DNA of 19,103 bases, from NCBI GenBank assembly GCA_964522665.1, contig CAZFVY010000126.1, forward strand, positions 1 to 19,103, written 5' to 3'. The translations under genes were made by a program, and so were the position numbers. The notes beneath the pieces were generated by a model. It saw only the letters and a program-made list of their open reading frames with translations. It was not told the origin of the DNA and searched no databases. Source of the DNA: CAZFVY01 sp964522665 (GTDB lineage Bacteria > Verrucomicrobiota > Verrucomicrobiia > Limisphaerales > CAZFVY01). The number at the start of each line of letters is the position of its first letter. Within the stretch, counting starts at the first letter, position 1. Positions 1-8,965 of this stretch are shown in pieces.

Positions 1-233
1 TCCTCAAGCTACTGTCTTTACACCATTCTAAGTACAAACTTCTCGGATGAACCAATCATCTTTGCGTAGTTGTCAAGCGTTATCGTGAGAAAAATGATTT
101 TTGAAGCGAAAGACGCGGGCGTTAAAGAGTCTTCATATTTGGGCTCGAATCCTCGAAAGGGATTGAGCGCCGAGCTAACCGAGTGCGCCATTGAGCTAAG
201 ATCGCTTTTCTCACTCGGTAACCCCGGCCGGTT

Positions 234-1730
234 TTATTGACGCAGGTTGACGTCTCGATTGGTGAGCGAGTGGCGGATGTACAGGCGGTTCTCCCCGTCG
301 TCGAAGGCGAGAGAATAGTTCTCTTCCACAAAGCGGATCAGCGGCGGATTTCGTTCGGTGACGGCCAACGCCATTTGGGCGGGATGATAGCGTCGGAGTA
401 GCTCCAGTTCACGTTCGGGCGAAATGTTCCCGGACCAGAGGCGTTTACGGCTCACGACGACCAGTTCCGGCGGGACGGGCATTTTAGCATGAAACGCATA
501 AATCGGGCGGGTCGAGTAGAACCACTCGGTCTCTTTTTTTTGCTTCGCGATTTCCTGGAGGAGCGGCGAATCCTGAACCAGGTCGCTCTCCCGCAGACGC
601 TCAATCTCGGTGAGGCACCTTGGGAGGGAGAGGGCGCACGAAATTCCGATCAGGGCCGCCACGGCCAGGATGCCCACGAGGCGCCTTCCCACCGCGCGGC
701 GTAGCGACGAGCCAGTGACGCGGGCGCTGGCCTTCGCGGAATCGAAACACATTCCGAACCCGAGCCCGGAGATCCACGCCATCGGGATGGCAAAATGAAG
801 GTAATAATAGTCCCACCACGGTCGGTGGCAAAGATGAACGAAGAGCGCGGTGACGAGCCAAACGAAAGGTAGGCGCATTTCGCGCAAGCGCCGCGTCCAA
901 AGCCCGACAGTAACGGCAACGATGACGCCAATCAACGCGTCGGGATGATCGAGCGGCAGGCGCGGCGAGAACCGATAATCATCAGGCGACCCAAATTCCC
1001 GGGTGGCAAGGGCGAAATGCGAGGTCCAAAGCATTTGGATTCCACCCGTGCCACAAATCCAACCGAGCACGACGAATGCCGCCAAGGTTGCCGCGAAGAG
1101 GAGCGCGACATGGCGCAGAGCCGAGGCTAAGGCTCCAACCTCCGACCGCCTGGCTTCAAGGACCAACTCCAGGGCGGCGGCGGGGAAAATGATCCCGGCG
1201 GTAAACTTTATCTGCAAAGCGACGCCAAAGAGCAGGCCGGTCAGTAACAACCATCCCGAAGATCGGGACCAACGCCAACGAGAAAGAGCGCCCAAGGCGA
1301 GCATGCCGATGGCGAAGGCCGGCGCTTCCTGCATCGTGGAGACACAAAGCTCAACGACTTGCGGCGACCCGAGCAGGATCAAGGCCCCGAAAAGCGCGCC
1401 GGCCACGCCGGCGGCTTCCCGGATTAAAAAACACAAGCCGCTCAGAAGCAAAGCGCCGAAAGTCGCGGCGAGCAGGCGGGCTGCGAGCAAAGATGGCCCA
1501 AACAGCTTAAAAACAAGCGCCAGCAGAATCGTTAAGAGTGGCGGCTGATCATCCCAGATTTGATGATAAAGCGCGAAGCCTTTGAAAACCATAAAGGCTT
1601 TGACGAGTTCGTAACCTTCATCGCCACCAAATGAAATGGCAGAACCTAACGGGATAAGGGCGCATAACGCCGCGTAGGGAAGCAAAACTATGGCCAGGGA
1701 AATCGGGAAATTTACGGTGAATTCACGCAT
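234..1730 (-). CDS. GT39-family membrane glycosyltransferase (ArnT/PMT-like)
   Basis: Polytopic inner-membrane protein of about 498 residues, likely transferring a sugar from a polyprenyl-phosphate donor to an envelope glycan, lipid or protein on the periplasmic side. A first membrane helix (about residues 8-28) is followed by a loop with GGDEGY (acidic pair D37-E38) and then DDQPPL near 60-65, the arrangement seen in the PMT/ArnT (GT39) superfamily. Many hydrophobic helices follow to about residue 370, with an aromatic HRPWWDYYYLHF stretch near 302-313, then a soluble C-terminal tail of about 130 residues. Length fits the family. I chose the ATG at 1730; a GGAGG lies only 2 bases before it, so the in-frame GTG at 1757, preceded by GAGGTG at 10 bases, is a real alternative (507 residues). 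It lies downstream of the lipoprotein gene, across about 260 bases without genes. The acceptor cannot be told from sequence. Confidence 0.85.
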   Translation of the reverse strand: MREFTVNFPISLAIVLLPYAALCALIPLGSAISFGGDEGYELVKAFMVFKGFALYHQIWDDQPPLLTILLALVFKLFGPSLLAARLLAATFGALLLSGLCFLIREAAGVAGALFGALILLGSPQVVELCVSTMQEAPAFAIGMLALGALSRWRWSRSSGWLLLTGLLFGVALQIKFTAGIIFPAAALELVLEARRSEVGALASALRHVALLFAATLAAFVVLGWICGTGGIQMLWTSHFALATREFGSPDDYRFSPRLPLDHPDALIGVIVAVTVGLWTRRLREMRLPFVWLVTALFVHLCHRPWWDYYYLHFAIPMAWISGLGFGMCFDSAKASARVTGSSLRRAVGRRLVGILAVAALIGISCALSLPRCLTEIERLRESDLVQDSPLLQEIAKQKKETEWFYSTRPIYAFHAKMPVPPELVVVSRKRLWSGNISPERELELLRRYHPAQMALAVTERNPPLIRFVEENYSLAFDDGENRLYIRHSLTNRDVNLRQ

Positions 1731-1994
1731 AACCTCCACACGGCTAATAGATTCCACGGAGCGGGCTCACCTCGTGGCAAGGCGTTTGAGGAGGCCAAGC
1801 CCCGCTTTCAAAACTCAACGGGGAACTACGACCCCACGATCACGTCGCTCGAAAACCAAAGCTGAGGCCCGATTGACGTTCACAAACGAACACGCCCGCC
1901 CGCATGGGTCCGCTGGGCATCGCAACCGGTCACAGCGACCCACTGCGGATCATCCACCGCCAGGCCAAAACCTGGACGCGACCTTTGTGTCTCA

Positions 1995-2390
1995 TTAGTG
2001 CTGTCTCTGCGCCCTCAGCATGTCCGCGGCGTGCTGGGCTTTCGGATCACCCTTGCTCACCCCATCAATGATCTGGCTCTGTAAGAGCCGGAGAGAACTT
2101 CTTATGGCTTCACCTTGCTGAAAATTCTTATCCTTTTGCGCCTCCAACGCTTGAAGCGCAGCGACGGCCGCCTCGTAATCGCGCTGCTGCAACGCCGTGG
2201 TCGCGACGGCGACATTTTGTTTTACGCCCGCGTCGGCGCCTTGAAAAGCAGCATCCATCTGACTTGCGGCCGCTTTAGGGGTCTTGGGTGGCGGCGGGCC
2301 AGCGTCGCTTTCACTCTTGCCGCCACAGCCCAAGAGCAGTAACAAGCCCGCCGAAAAAGCGGCACAACGCACGACGTAGGAGGATTTCAT
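1995..2390 (-). CDS. Small predicted lipoprotein with a TPR-like helical region
   Basis: A protein of 131 residues. Residues 1-22 form a signal peptide with a lipobox ending LLGC (Cys22 as the lipidated residue), so it should be anchored in the envelope. After the Cys come a Gly/Ser/Asp linker and a proline run (PPPP), then a helical Ala/Gln-rich region whose ALQQRDYEAAVAALQALEAQ stretch resembles a tetratricopeptide helix pair. The open frame extends upstream to 2465, but the extra 25 residues would bury the signal peptide and overlap the preceding pseudopilin gene, so I start at the ATG at 2390. That leaves 35 bases after the pseudopilin stop, which suggests one transcript. No strong Shine-Dalgarno is visible. 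Function is unknown; the lipobox and the gene pairing are the informative parts. Confidence 0.75.
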   Translation of the reverse strand: MKSSYVVRCAAFSAGLLLLLGCGGKSESDAGPPPPKTPKAAASQMDAAFQGADAGVKQNVAVATTALQQRDYEAAVAALQALEAQKDKNFQQGEAIRSSLRLLQSQIIDGVSKGDPKAQHAADMLRAQRQH

Positions 2391-2425
2391 GTCGCTGGTT
2401 TCCGGGATGATGACCTGTCCGCAAC

Positions 2426-3274
<849 letters not shown>

Positions 3275-3349
3275 ATTGCGCAACGATTTGTTCGTTCCAT
3301 CGCTGGAACTCGACAGTGAATTGGTTAAAATGATCTGGGCTTCAGCGAA

Positions 3350-3378
3350 ATCGTAATGAAACCACGGGTCAAAGTCAA
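3350..3378 (-). promoter_or_regulatory. Sigma70-like promoter for the pseudopilin-lipoprotein pair
   Basis: On the minus strand TTGACT (3378-3373) and TACGAT (3355-3350) are separated by exactly 17 bases, a close match to the housekeeping -35/-10 consensus (5/6 and 4/6). The predicted start of transcription is near 3343, giving a leader of about 70 bases before the ATG at 3274. The position in the gap between the O-antigen ligase stop and the pseudopilin start supports it. Called by eye only. Confidence 0.5.
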
Positions 3379-3497
3379 CTGTGCATCCAAACGCACACCC
3401 GGCTCAAGTTACCCGTTGAGGTTTTGAAAACGCGACGCGGCCGACGGAGTCTCCGCCGCCAGCCAATGCGGCGAACGTTGGCGGCCAATTGATCAGC

Positions 3498-5396
3498 CTA
3501 ACGCTTTAACGATTGTTCGTTCAAGCGGCGAGTGGCCAAGTCGTAGTAGTCGGCGACCCAACGCGTCCAGAGAATCCGGAGGGAACGATCAAACCAGTCC
3601 CTCGCCGCCGCGTAGTCCCGCGTCTCCAAATAGTGCCAGCCGACAAAGTAGTCGGTGTAGTAGCTGTTCGGGTCGAGACTGAGCGCGCGTTGAAAATAGG
3701 CCGCCGCTTCCGGCGACCGATTCAACCAGTCGAGGCACATTCCGATCCGGAGGTAGATATAGGCGTCGGTGGGGTTTATATCCCGCGCGCGGCGCAACCA
3801 CGCGAGCGCGGCGCGGGCTTCGGCGCGGTAGCCCGGCTCGGCCCGAAAGCTGCGCGCGCGCAGGATTTCACCGATCTGGTACGGCGTGTCGGCGTTCGCG
3901 GGTTCGGCCTCCGCCGCCCGCTTGAGGAAGCCGAGTTGCTCCTCCGAAAACTCACTCGCGTGGGCCGCCTTATCGAGCCAGTACGATTCGCGCGCGCGGC
4001 GGATTCCCTCCTGCCCCAGGTAGATGACGCCGGCCAACCCGATGACCGTGGCCACCACACGTCCGAACCAGCGCGGATTGACCCAGTAACGCTCGGTGGC
4101 GAAACGCAGGTTGATCGTCAGGAGAGCCATCAGGGTCAGGGCGGCGAGGGCATTGGCCGGGACGTGCATGTTGAATTCGACCGCGGAGTGCAGCAGGATC
4201 GCGACCAGGCCGGTCATGGCGCCCAGCGAAAGCGCGAAGCGATTGCTTTTCTGGCCGCCCAAGACGCTCTCGCCGCGCTGCGTGAATTTCCCGCCGCGCC
4301 AGACGCCGGCGAAGACCAGAACCACCGCGAGCATTACCAGGGAGAATCCGGCCAGCCCGAGATCGGCCAAAGTATTGACGTAATCGTTATGCGCGCGCAG
4401 AGGCCGGGTCTGCACGCTCGTCGGCCGGTACGGGGGGAAGGCGTAATCGAAATGCCCCGGACCGACGCCCCACCACGGATGATCTTTCCACATCTCAAAC
4501 GCGGGACGCCAAAGGTCAAAGCGGATGTTGGCCAATTTCCCTTGGGCGACCATCTCGTTGAACCGTTCCTGCGAGCGCGTGGTCCGTTGCGTGAACTCGT
4601 AGGTCCCGAAGGCGACCAAGGCGAGCAGAATCAACGCGGGAATCCGAAACTGGCGTTTGCGCAGGAGCAGCGCGAAAAAGAGCAGCAGCGACATCCCGCA
4701 GGCGATCCAGCCACCCCGCGAAAACGTGACCCCGATGCCGGCCAGCATCGCGAGGCAGGCATAGCCCAAAAACACGTTGACGGTGTGCCCGAGCCGGCCG
4801 ACGAGGATGTAGGCCAGCCCGAGGGGCAAGACCATTTCCAGGTAGCCGGCCAGGTGGTTGGGGTTCATGTACGGTCCCGACTCGCGGTGTTCGTAGCCCG
4901 GAAACCGTGGCACGTTCCAAATGTGCGGCGCGTGGGTCAATCCCTGGAACACGGCGTAGAGTGCGGCGACCATGCCGACGAAAACCATCACCAGACAGAC
5001 GGTGGTGACTGATTCCTGCCGGTTCAGGTTGTTGACGATGGCCAGAAAAACGAAACCATAAACCAAAACGCGGAGCAACTCGCCGCGGGCGACGTACTCG
5101 AGGTCCGACGTCTGATACCGCGCGATCACATAACTGACGAACAGCACGGCCACGGTGCAGACCGGCGGCCAAAGGAGGCGGCCGCTGACATCGGCCCAAA
5201 GTCGGATCAGCCACAAAACGATCACCGCGAGAGTCAGGCCGAGCAGCGTCAAAAAGCCCCAGTTCCCGGTGGCGCCAAACATGAGCGGTCCGGCCACCAG
5301 GATCACGGACACGAGCACGAGAATCCCGCGTTCACAGCCGTCCGCAAGGCCGCTGGAAAAGGCCGACTTGAACCAATCGATAATCGAACCGGACAT
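3498..5396 (-). CDS. O-antigen ligase / Wzy-family polymerase with C-terminal TPR domain
   Basis: Polytopic membrane protein of 632 residues. Helices begin around residue 24 and continue to about 460. Family signatures are visible in order: SGPYMNPNHLAGYLEMVLPL (173-192), SRGGW (226-230), the R292-x-D-LWRPAFEMW...GVGPGHF stretch (292-316) and the HNDYVNTLADLGLAG loop (H336 onward), as expected for the Wzy_C/O-antigen ligase superfamily. Residues about 480-625 are soluble and helical with repeats such as ALAWLRRARDINPTDAYIYL and AAAYFQRALSLDPNSYY, which read as tetratricopeptide repeats. WaaL-type ligases of about 400 residues lack that extension, but O-antigen ligase-like proteins with TPR tails are common in Verrucomicrobia and relatives. 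It probably joins or polymerises lipid-linked glycan at the periplasmic face. Ligase and polymerase cannot be separated by sequence reading. It lies 105 bases after the SGNH gene. Confidence 0.87.
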   Translation of the reverse strand: MSGSIIDWFKSAFSSGLADGCERGILVLVSVILVAGPLMFGATGNWGFLTLLGLTLAVIVLWLIRLWADVSGRLLWPPVCTVAVLFVSYVIARYQTSDLEYVARGELLRVLVYGFVFLAIVNNLNRQESVTTVCLVMVFVGMVAALYAVFQGLTHAPHIWNVPRFPGYEHRESGPYMNPNHLAGYLEMVLPLGLAYILVGRLGHTVNVFLGYACLAMLAGIGVTFSRGGWIACGMSLLLFFALLLRKRQFRIPALILLALVAFGTYEFTQRTTRSQERFNEMVAQGKLANIRFDLWRPAFEMWKDHPWWGVGPGHFDYAFPPYRPTSVQTRPLRAHNDYVNTLADLGLAGFSLVMLAVVLVFAGVWRGGKFTQRGESVLGGQKSNRFALSLGAMTGLVAILLHSAVEFNMHVPANALAALTLMALLTINLRFATERYWVNPRWFGRVVATVIGLAGVIYLGQEGIRRARESYWLDKAAHASEFSEEQLGFLKRAAEAEPANADTPYQIGEILRARSFRAEPGYRAEARAALAWLRRARDINPTDAYIYLRIGMCLDWLNRSPEAAAYFQRALSLDPNSYYTDYFVGWHYLETRDYAAARDWFDRSLRILWTRWVADYYDLATRRLNEQSLKR

Positions 5397-5501
5397 GGTA
5401 ATCGTTTTCTGAGTTAGGTCAGCGGTTTGGGCGAGAGCCGAATGGCGGAGCGGTTCCGCTGCGCTGCTCGCGAGCGGAAGGGTAGGTGGCGGTGACGCAC
5501 G

Positions 5502-6278
5502 TCAACGGCTCTCCTTCGCGGTGTCCGAGAGAACCGGTCGTTCGAGCCAATTCGTGATGGTTTGCGCCAATTTCGGGGTCAGTTCAGCGTAAGCCTCCGG
5601 GGTCAAATGCAGCGTATCCCGATACCAAGTGGCGGGCGGGTGACCGGCGCCGTTCGCGAAAGGCGCCAATAGGTCGAGGAAGCGAACGCCCGGCTCATTG
5701 GCCAGCTCCCGCGCCAGCCGCGCGTTGGTTTCCGTGACGGCGGAGGCCACCGTATCGTTCCAAATCAGCCGATAAGTCCACGTGGGCGGGCCAGCCGGCC
5801 AAATCGCGGTGACGACCACACGGGCTCCGGATTGGCGGCACTCGCGCGCGATCGCCAGGAGATTGCTTAGGCAACCGCCGGTGACAACATCCCGCATTTC
5901 CGGACGAACCCCCAGCAGTTTAAGATCGTTGATGCCGGCTTGAATCACGACCAACGCCGGGTGGGTTTCTACCAGAAGCTCGCGGCGTCGCAGGGCCAGT
6001 TGCGCGGTCGTCAACCCGGGGAAGCCGGCGTTTACGACCCGCCAGCCCATGATCGACGGCGTTCCCCACTCCGCCATCCGGGAGTCGCCAAACAACATGA
6101 CGGTCCGGGCGCCGGGCGCCGCGGGCGGCGGGACGGCGACGGGCGAAACGCCCGCGGGCCAAACCTTGGCGATCATGGTCTCGCCGTATTGATGGCGCGC
6201 GAGCAGCGCGAACGTCAAGGAGAGGCCACACGCCGCCGTCAGCCCCGCCCCTCCCAGAATCATCGCCAGCGGTTTCAT
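5502..6278 (-). CDS. Membrane-anchored SGNH/GDSL hydrolase
   Basis: A 258-residue protein with an N-terminal hydrophobic helix (about residues 4-27), so the catalytic domain probably faces the periplasm. The SGNH blocks are all visible: FGDSRM with nucleophile Ser66, NAGFPG (block II Gly), GINDL (block III Asn), and DTLHLTP (block V Asp and His). Enzymes of this fold remove or transfer acyl groups on glycans and lipids. The ATG at 6278 shares its A with the TGA of the acyltransferase gene, so translation of the two is probably coupled; the longer frame to 6407 would lie inside that gene and is rejected. In fused OafA-type proteins this same domain follows the acyltransferase in one chain, so this is likely the partner domain as a separate subunit. 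Confidence 0.85.
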   Translation of the reverse strand: MKPLAMILGGAGLTAACGLSLTFALLARHQYGETMIAKVWPAGVSPVAVPPPAAPGARTVMLFGDSRMAEWGTPSIMGWRVVNAGFPGLTTAQLALRRRELLVETHPALVVIQAGINDLKLLGVRPEMRDVVTGGCLSNLLAIARECRQSGARVVVTAIWPAGPPTWTYRLIWNDTVASAVTETNARLARELANEPGVRFLDLLAPFANGAGHPPATWYRDTLHLTPEAYAELTPKLAQTITNWLERPVLSDTAKESR

Positions 6279-7357
6279 CACCGCCGCACGACATCCTGGC
6301 GCCCCGCGCTCAGAAACGGCCGCTCGAACCAACGGAACCAGAGGCCACCCACCAGCGTCGAAGCCGCCGAACCGAAAGGGTGCCAGAAGGTCGGCAGATA
6401 GTGGCAAATCGTCAGCGGTTGTTGCCAGAGATAGATGGAGTAGGTCCGTTCACCCAGCCAGGTAAAGACTTGGCCGAGCGTTCCCGCCAACGGCCGGCGC
6501 GCCACATAGGCCAGGAAGCACGGCAGGAACGCGTACGTGCCAATGGCGATCACCGGTTTCTTCATCTCCAACCCGCCGAGCATCAACGCGCCCAGGACGC
6601 AAAAGATCGCCGCGCTCCCCCACAGAATCGGTGTGAACCAACTCCCGGGCACGCGCAGGAACAGGTCGCGCCGATATTCGCAGCAGAAACCGAGCATCAT
6701 CGGCCAGACGGCGAATTCAAAATCGTATTTCCAGGCGTCCGGCATGTGGAGCAGCGGCCCGCCCAGGCCCGCGCCCGCCAAAGCCAGCAGGAGCGCGCCC
6801 CAGACCAGATGGCGCCGGAACACGGTGGTTCCCCCGAGCAGAAAGATCGCCGGCGCCAGCAGGTAAAACTGCATTTCGCATGACAGACTCCACAAATGCC
6901 CCAGCGACATCGGCATGGAACGCGAGTAATTCATCACGTAGGTCAGCGCCCAGGGGACGCCGCGCCAGAAGCCGGCCGGGCCGGCATCGACCGCGCCCGG
7001 GACATTCCGCAACGCGTAAACAATCGGCGCCATGGCCAAAACGTAGGCGCCCAGCGCCGGATAGAGGCGGCGCAACCGCCGTTTCCAGAAGCCGGCGGCG
7101 AGCGCCAAGCCGGTCTCCCGCGAGCGTGAGAGCGAGCGAAACACCAGCACGCCGGAAATGAAAAAGAACAGGTTCACGCCGACCCGCCCGATGCCGTGGA
7201 CCCGCCCGGTGAAATAAAAGCCGTGGGAGATCAACACCAGCAGCAGCGCGAAGCCGCGCCACTGATCGAGGGCGGTGGAATTGCCGCCCGGCGCCGCCCC
7301 TTTTCCAGGCGGGGCCGGCGTCTCGACCGCGACGACGCGAGGCGGGATTCGTTCCAT
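6278..7357 (-). CDS. Acyltransferase 3 family membrane protein (OafA/YrhL-like)
   Basis: A 359-residue integral membrane protein of the AT3 family, which O-acylates envelope polysaccharides or lipids. After a proline-rich cytoplasmic N-terminus of about 28 residues comes LDQWRGFALLLVLISHGF (R34 and H45, the conserved Arg and the His of helix 1), then GRVGVNLFFFISGVLVFRSL, a basic KRRLRRLYP segment, GHLWSLSCEMQFYLL, and further helices ending in WLGERTYSIYLWQQP and WFERPFL. This matches the family order and length for a stand-alone AT3 domain with no SGNH domain. The ATG at 7357 is 46 bases after the leuC stop and has no clear Shine-Dalgarno. Its stop overlaps the start of the SGNH gene by one base. 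The acyl group and acceptor are not predictable here. Confidence 0.88.
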   Translation of the reverse strand: MERIPPRVVAVETPAPPGKGAAPGGNSTALDQWRGFALLLVLISHGFYFTGRVHGIGRVGVNLFFFISGVLVFRSLSRSRETGLALAAGFWKRRLRRLYPALGAYVLAMAPIVYALRNVPGAVDAGPAGFWRGVPWALTYVMNYSRSMPMSLGHLWSLSCEMQFYLLAPAIFLLGGTTVFRRHLVWGALLLALAGAGLGGPLLHMPDAWKYDFEFAVWPMMLGFCCEYRRDLFLRVPGSWFTPILWGSAAIFCVLGALMLGGLEMKKPVIAIGTYAFLPCFLAYVARRPLAGTLGQVFTWLGERTYSIYLWQQPLTICHYLPTFWHPFGSAASTLVGGLWFRWFERPFLSAGRQDVVRR

Positions 7358-7403
7358 GTCCGGGGGGCTGAGAGTTCCCGCCGCTCGCTCACCGTCGGCA
7401 GGC

Positions 7404-8774
7404 TCAGGAAAGGAATTCGCGCGGATCGGTGATTCGTCCCGTGATGGCGCTGGCGGCGACCGTCGCGGGCGACGCCAGGAATACCTGCGATTCCTTATGT
7501 CCCATGCGGCCGGGGAAATTGCGGTTCGTGGCGCTGATGCAAGCCATCGGCGAGTTCATGCGGCCGAACGTGTCCACCGGCCCGCCGAGGCAGGCGGCGC
7601 ACCCGGCGTTTTCCGTCATCTTGACGCCGGCGTCGAGCATGATTTGCCAGACGGTTTTGTCGCCCCAATAGGCGGATTGCAAATCGCGCACGATCTCCGG
7701 CGTGGCCGGCACGCCAAACGTATCGATCACCACTCGTTTGCCCTGAAGCACGCGGGCGAACTCCAGAAAATCGCTGGTCTTCCCGCCGGTGCACGAGCCG
7801 ATGTAGGCGCGGTCCAATTTCACCTTGCTCAATTCCTTGGCCTTCTTGCGCTGGCCCGGATCGGGGTGGCAGGCGACGGTCGGCTCGAGGCTCGCGAGGT
7901 CCACCGTGGTCTCGTAGCTGAATTTCTCGTCCGCGTCGCGCGCGACCGGGTCGTAGGCGGCCCTGGTGCCGTTGAGCTTGCAACGGTAGTCCACGAAGGC
8001 CTGCGTTTGGGCGTCGAATTCAAATATGCCGTTCTTGCCGCCGGCCTCGATGGCCATGTTCGCGATGGTCATCCGATCATCCATCGAGAGCGACGCGATG
8101 CCCGAGCCGTCGAATTGCATGGCGCGGTAAGTGGCGCCGTCGAAGCCGATTTCACCGATGCAGTGCAGGATGATGTCCTTGGCCATCACGCCGGGCATGA
8201 GCTTGCCCTCGAGCCGAAAGTGCATTGTTTCCGGCACTTTTAACAGGAGCTTGCCCGTGCCCATCACGAACCCGGCGTCGGTGTTGCCGATGCCGGTCGC
8301 AAAAAGGTTGAACGCGCCCGCCATGCAGGTGTGCGAGTCGGTCCCGAACAAGACCTCGCCGGGCCGGGTGTGCCCCTTCTGCGGCAACGCGGTGTGACAC
8401 ACGCCGGCGTAATGCGAGCCGTATTGGCGATTCAAATTGCCTTGGGCGGCGTCGAAGACCCAATGGCCGTTGGGGTCGTCGATCACGTCATAAAAATAGG
8501 GCAGGCCCTGCTCCTTTACGAAATCGCGCAGGATGTCCACGTTTCGGTTCGACTTCGAGTCCGAGGTGAAAATGTAATGGTCGGGGATGATCACCACTTT
8601 GTTGCGATCCCACACCTTGGCCGTCTGCCCAAACTCACGCTTGAACACGCCAATCGTCCCCGGTCCACAGACGTCGTGCGTCATCAGGACATCCGCCTGT
8701 ACCCACACGTTGTCGCCGGCTTGCACCCGGGCCTTCCCCGATGCCCGAGCCAATATCTTTTCGGTCAAAGTCAT
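7404..8774 (-). CDS. leuC: 3-isopropylmalate dehydratase large subunit (LeuC-type, aconitase family)
   Basis: A 456-residue aconitase-superfamily protein. In leucine synthesis LeuC with LeuD isomerises 2- to 3-isopropylmalate in the cytoplasm using a [4Fe-4S] cluster. Visible features are DHYIFTSDSKSNRN (65-78), FGTDSHTCMAG (143-153), the cluster cysteine in IGSCTGG (Cys328), the CxxC pair in GCAACLGG (Cys392, Cys395), and TNRNFPGRMG (416-425). All three cluster ligands are present. The Asn usual after GSCT is Gly here, and CAAC replaces the common CGPC, so this is a divergent branch; homoaconitase or another hydro-lyase of the family remains possible. The start ATG has AAGGTG 5 bases upstream. 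No leuD, leuB or leuA is in the window, and the acyltransferase gene follows at 46 bases. Confidence 0.85.
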   Translation of the reverse strand: MTLTEKILARASGKARVQAGDNVWVQADVLMTHDVCGPGTIGVFKREFGQTAKVWDRNKVVIIPDHYIFTSDSKSNRNVDILRDFVKEQGLPYFYDVIDDPNGHWVFDAAQGNLNRQYGSHYAGVCHTALPQKGHTRPGEVLFGTDSHTCMAGAFNLFATGIGNTDAGFVMGTGKLLLKVPETMHFRLEGKLMPGVMAKDIILHCIGEIGFDGATYRAMQFDGSGIASLSMDDRMTIANMAIEAGGKNGIFEFDAQTQAFVDYRCKLNGTRAAYDPVARDADEKFSYETTVDLASLEPTVACHPDPGQRKKAKELSKVKLDRAYIGSCTGGKTSDFLEFARVLQGKRVVIDTFGVPATPEIVRDLQSAYWGDKTVWQIMLDAGVKMTENAGCAACLGGPVDTFGRMNSPMACISATNRNFPGRMGHKESQVFLASPATVAASAITGRITDPREFLS

Positions 8775-8865
8775 GCCCGCACCTTAATCTCCACCCGTTG
8801 CGCCTGCAATCGCGAATTCCGGGCGGACGGACCAGCGGGGAGTGGCAATCCATTGCAAAAACATC

Positions 8866-8895
8866 TGGCAGAATCATGGGTGGCAAAATCATGAA
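8866..8895. repeat. Tandem imperfect 15-base repeat upstream of leuC
   Basis: Two head-to-tail copies, TGGCAGAATCATGGG (8866-8880) and TGGCAAAATCATGAA (8881-8895), agree at 12 of 15 positions. They lie in the 191-base gap between the dioxygenase stop and the leuC start, about 92-121 bases upstream of leuC. Neither copy is in a gene. Similar GGCAGAATCAT-type intergenic units are, from memory, scattered in some bacterial genomes, but only two copies are present here. Confidence 0.6.
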
Positions 8896-8965
8896 AACCG
8901 GATGCTGGACCCAACGATAGCGGCGCTTCGCTCGGCCACGGCGAGAAGGCGGTCCGGGAATTCGA

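Noticed and set aside
69..98. Plus-strand TTGTCA-N17-AATGAT promoter-like sequence
   Set aside because: It would transcribe antisense into the glycosyltransferase gene and no plus-strand gene follows. The first 233 bases otherwise show no gene, only the end of the intergenic region.
1731..1994. Gap of about 260 bases between the lipoprotein and glycosyltransferase genes
   Set aside because: Searched for a small gene, hairpin or promoter on both strands; nothing beyond chance matches, so no feature is called.
3455..3485. Inverted repeat GCCGCCA / TGGCGGC after the O-antigen ligase stop
   Set aside because: The 7-base stem has a 17-base loop and no T run follows on the minus strand, so it is not a convincing terminator.
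3513..5012. Plus-strand open frame of 499 codons
   Set aside because: It lies opposite the O-antigen ligase, is rich in Arg, Gly, Gln and Pro with no domain or membrane pattern, and is the usual antisense shadow of a GC-rich gene. The minus-strand protein shows clear family motifs.
7275..8243. Plus-strand open frame of 322 codons
   Set aside because: Antisense to leuC and the acyltransferase start; His/Arg/Gly-rich shadow translation with no recognisable fold.
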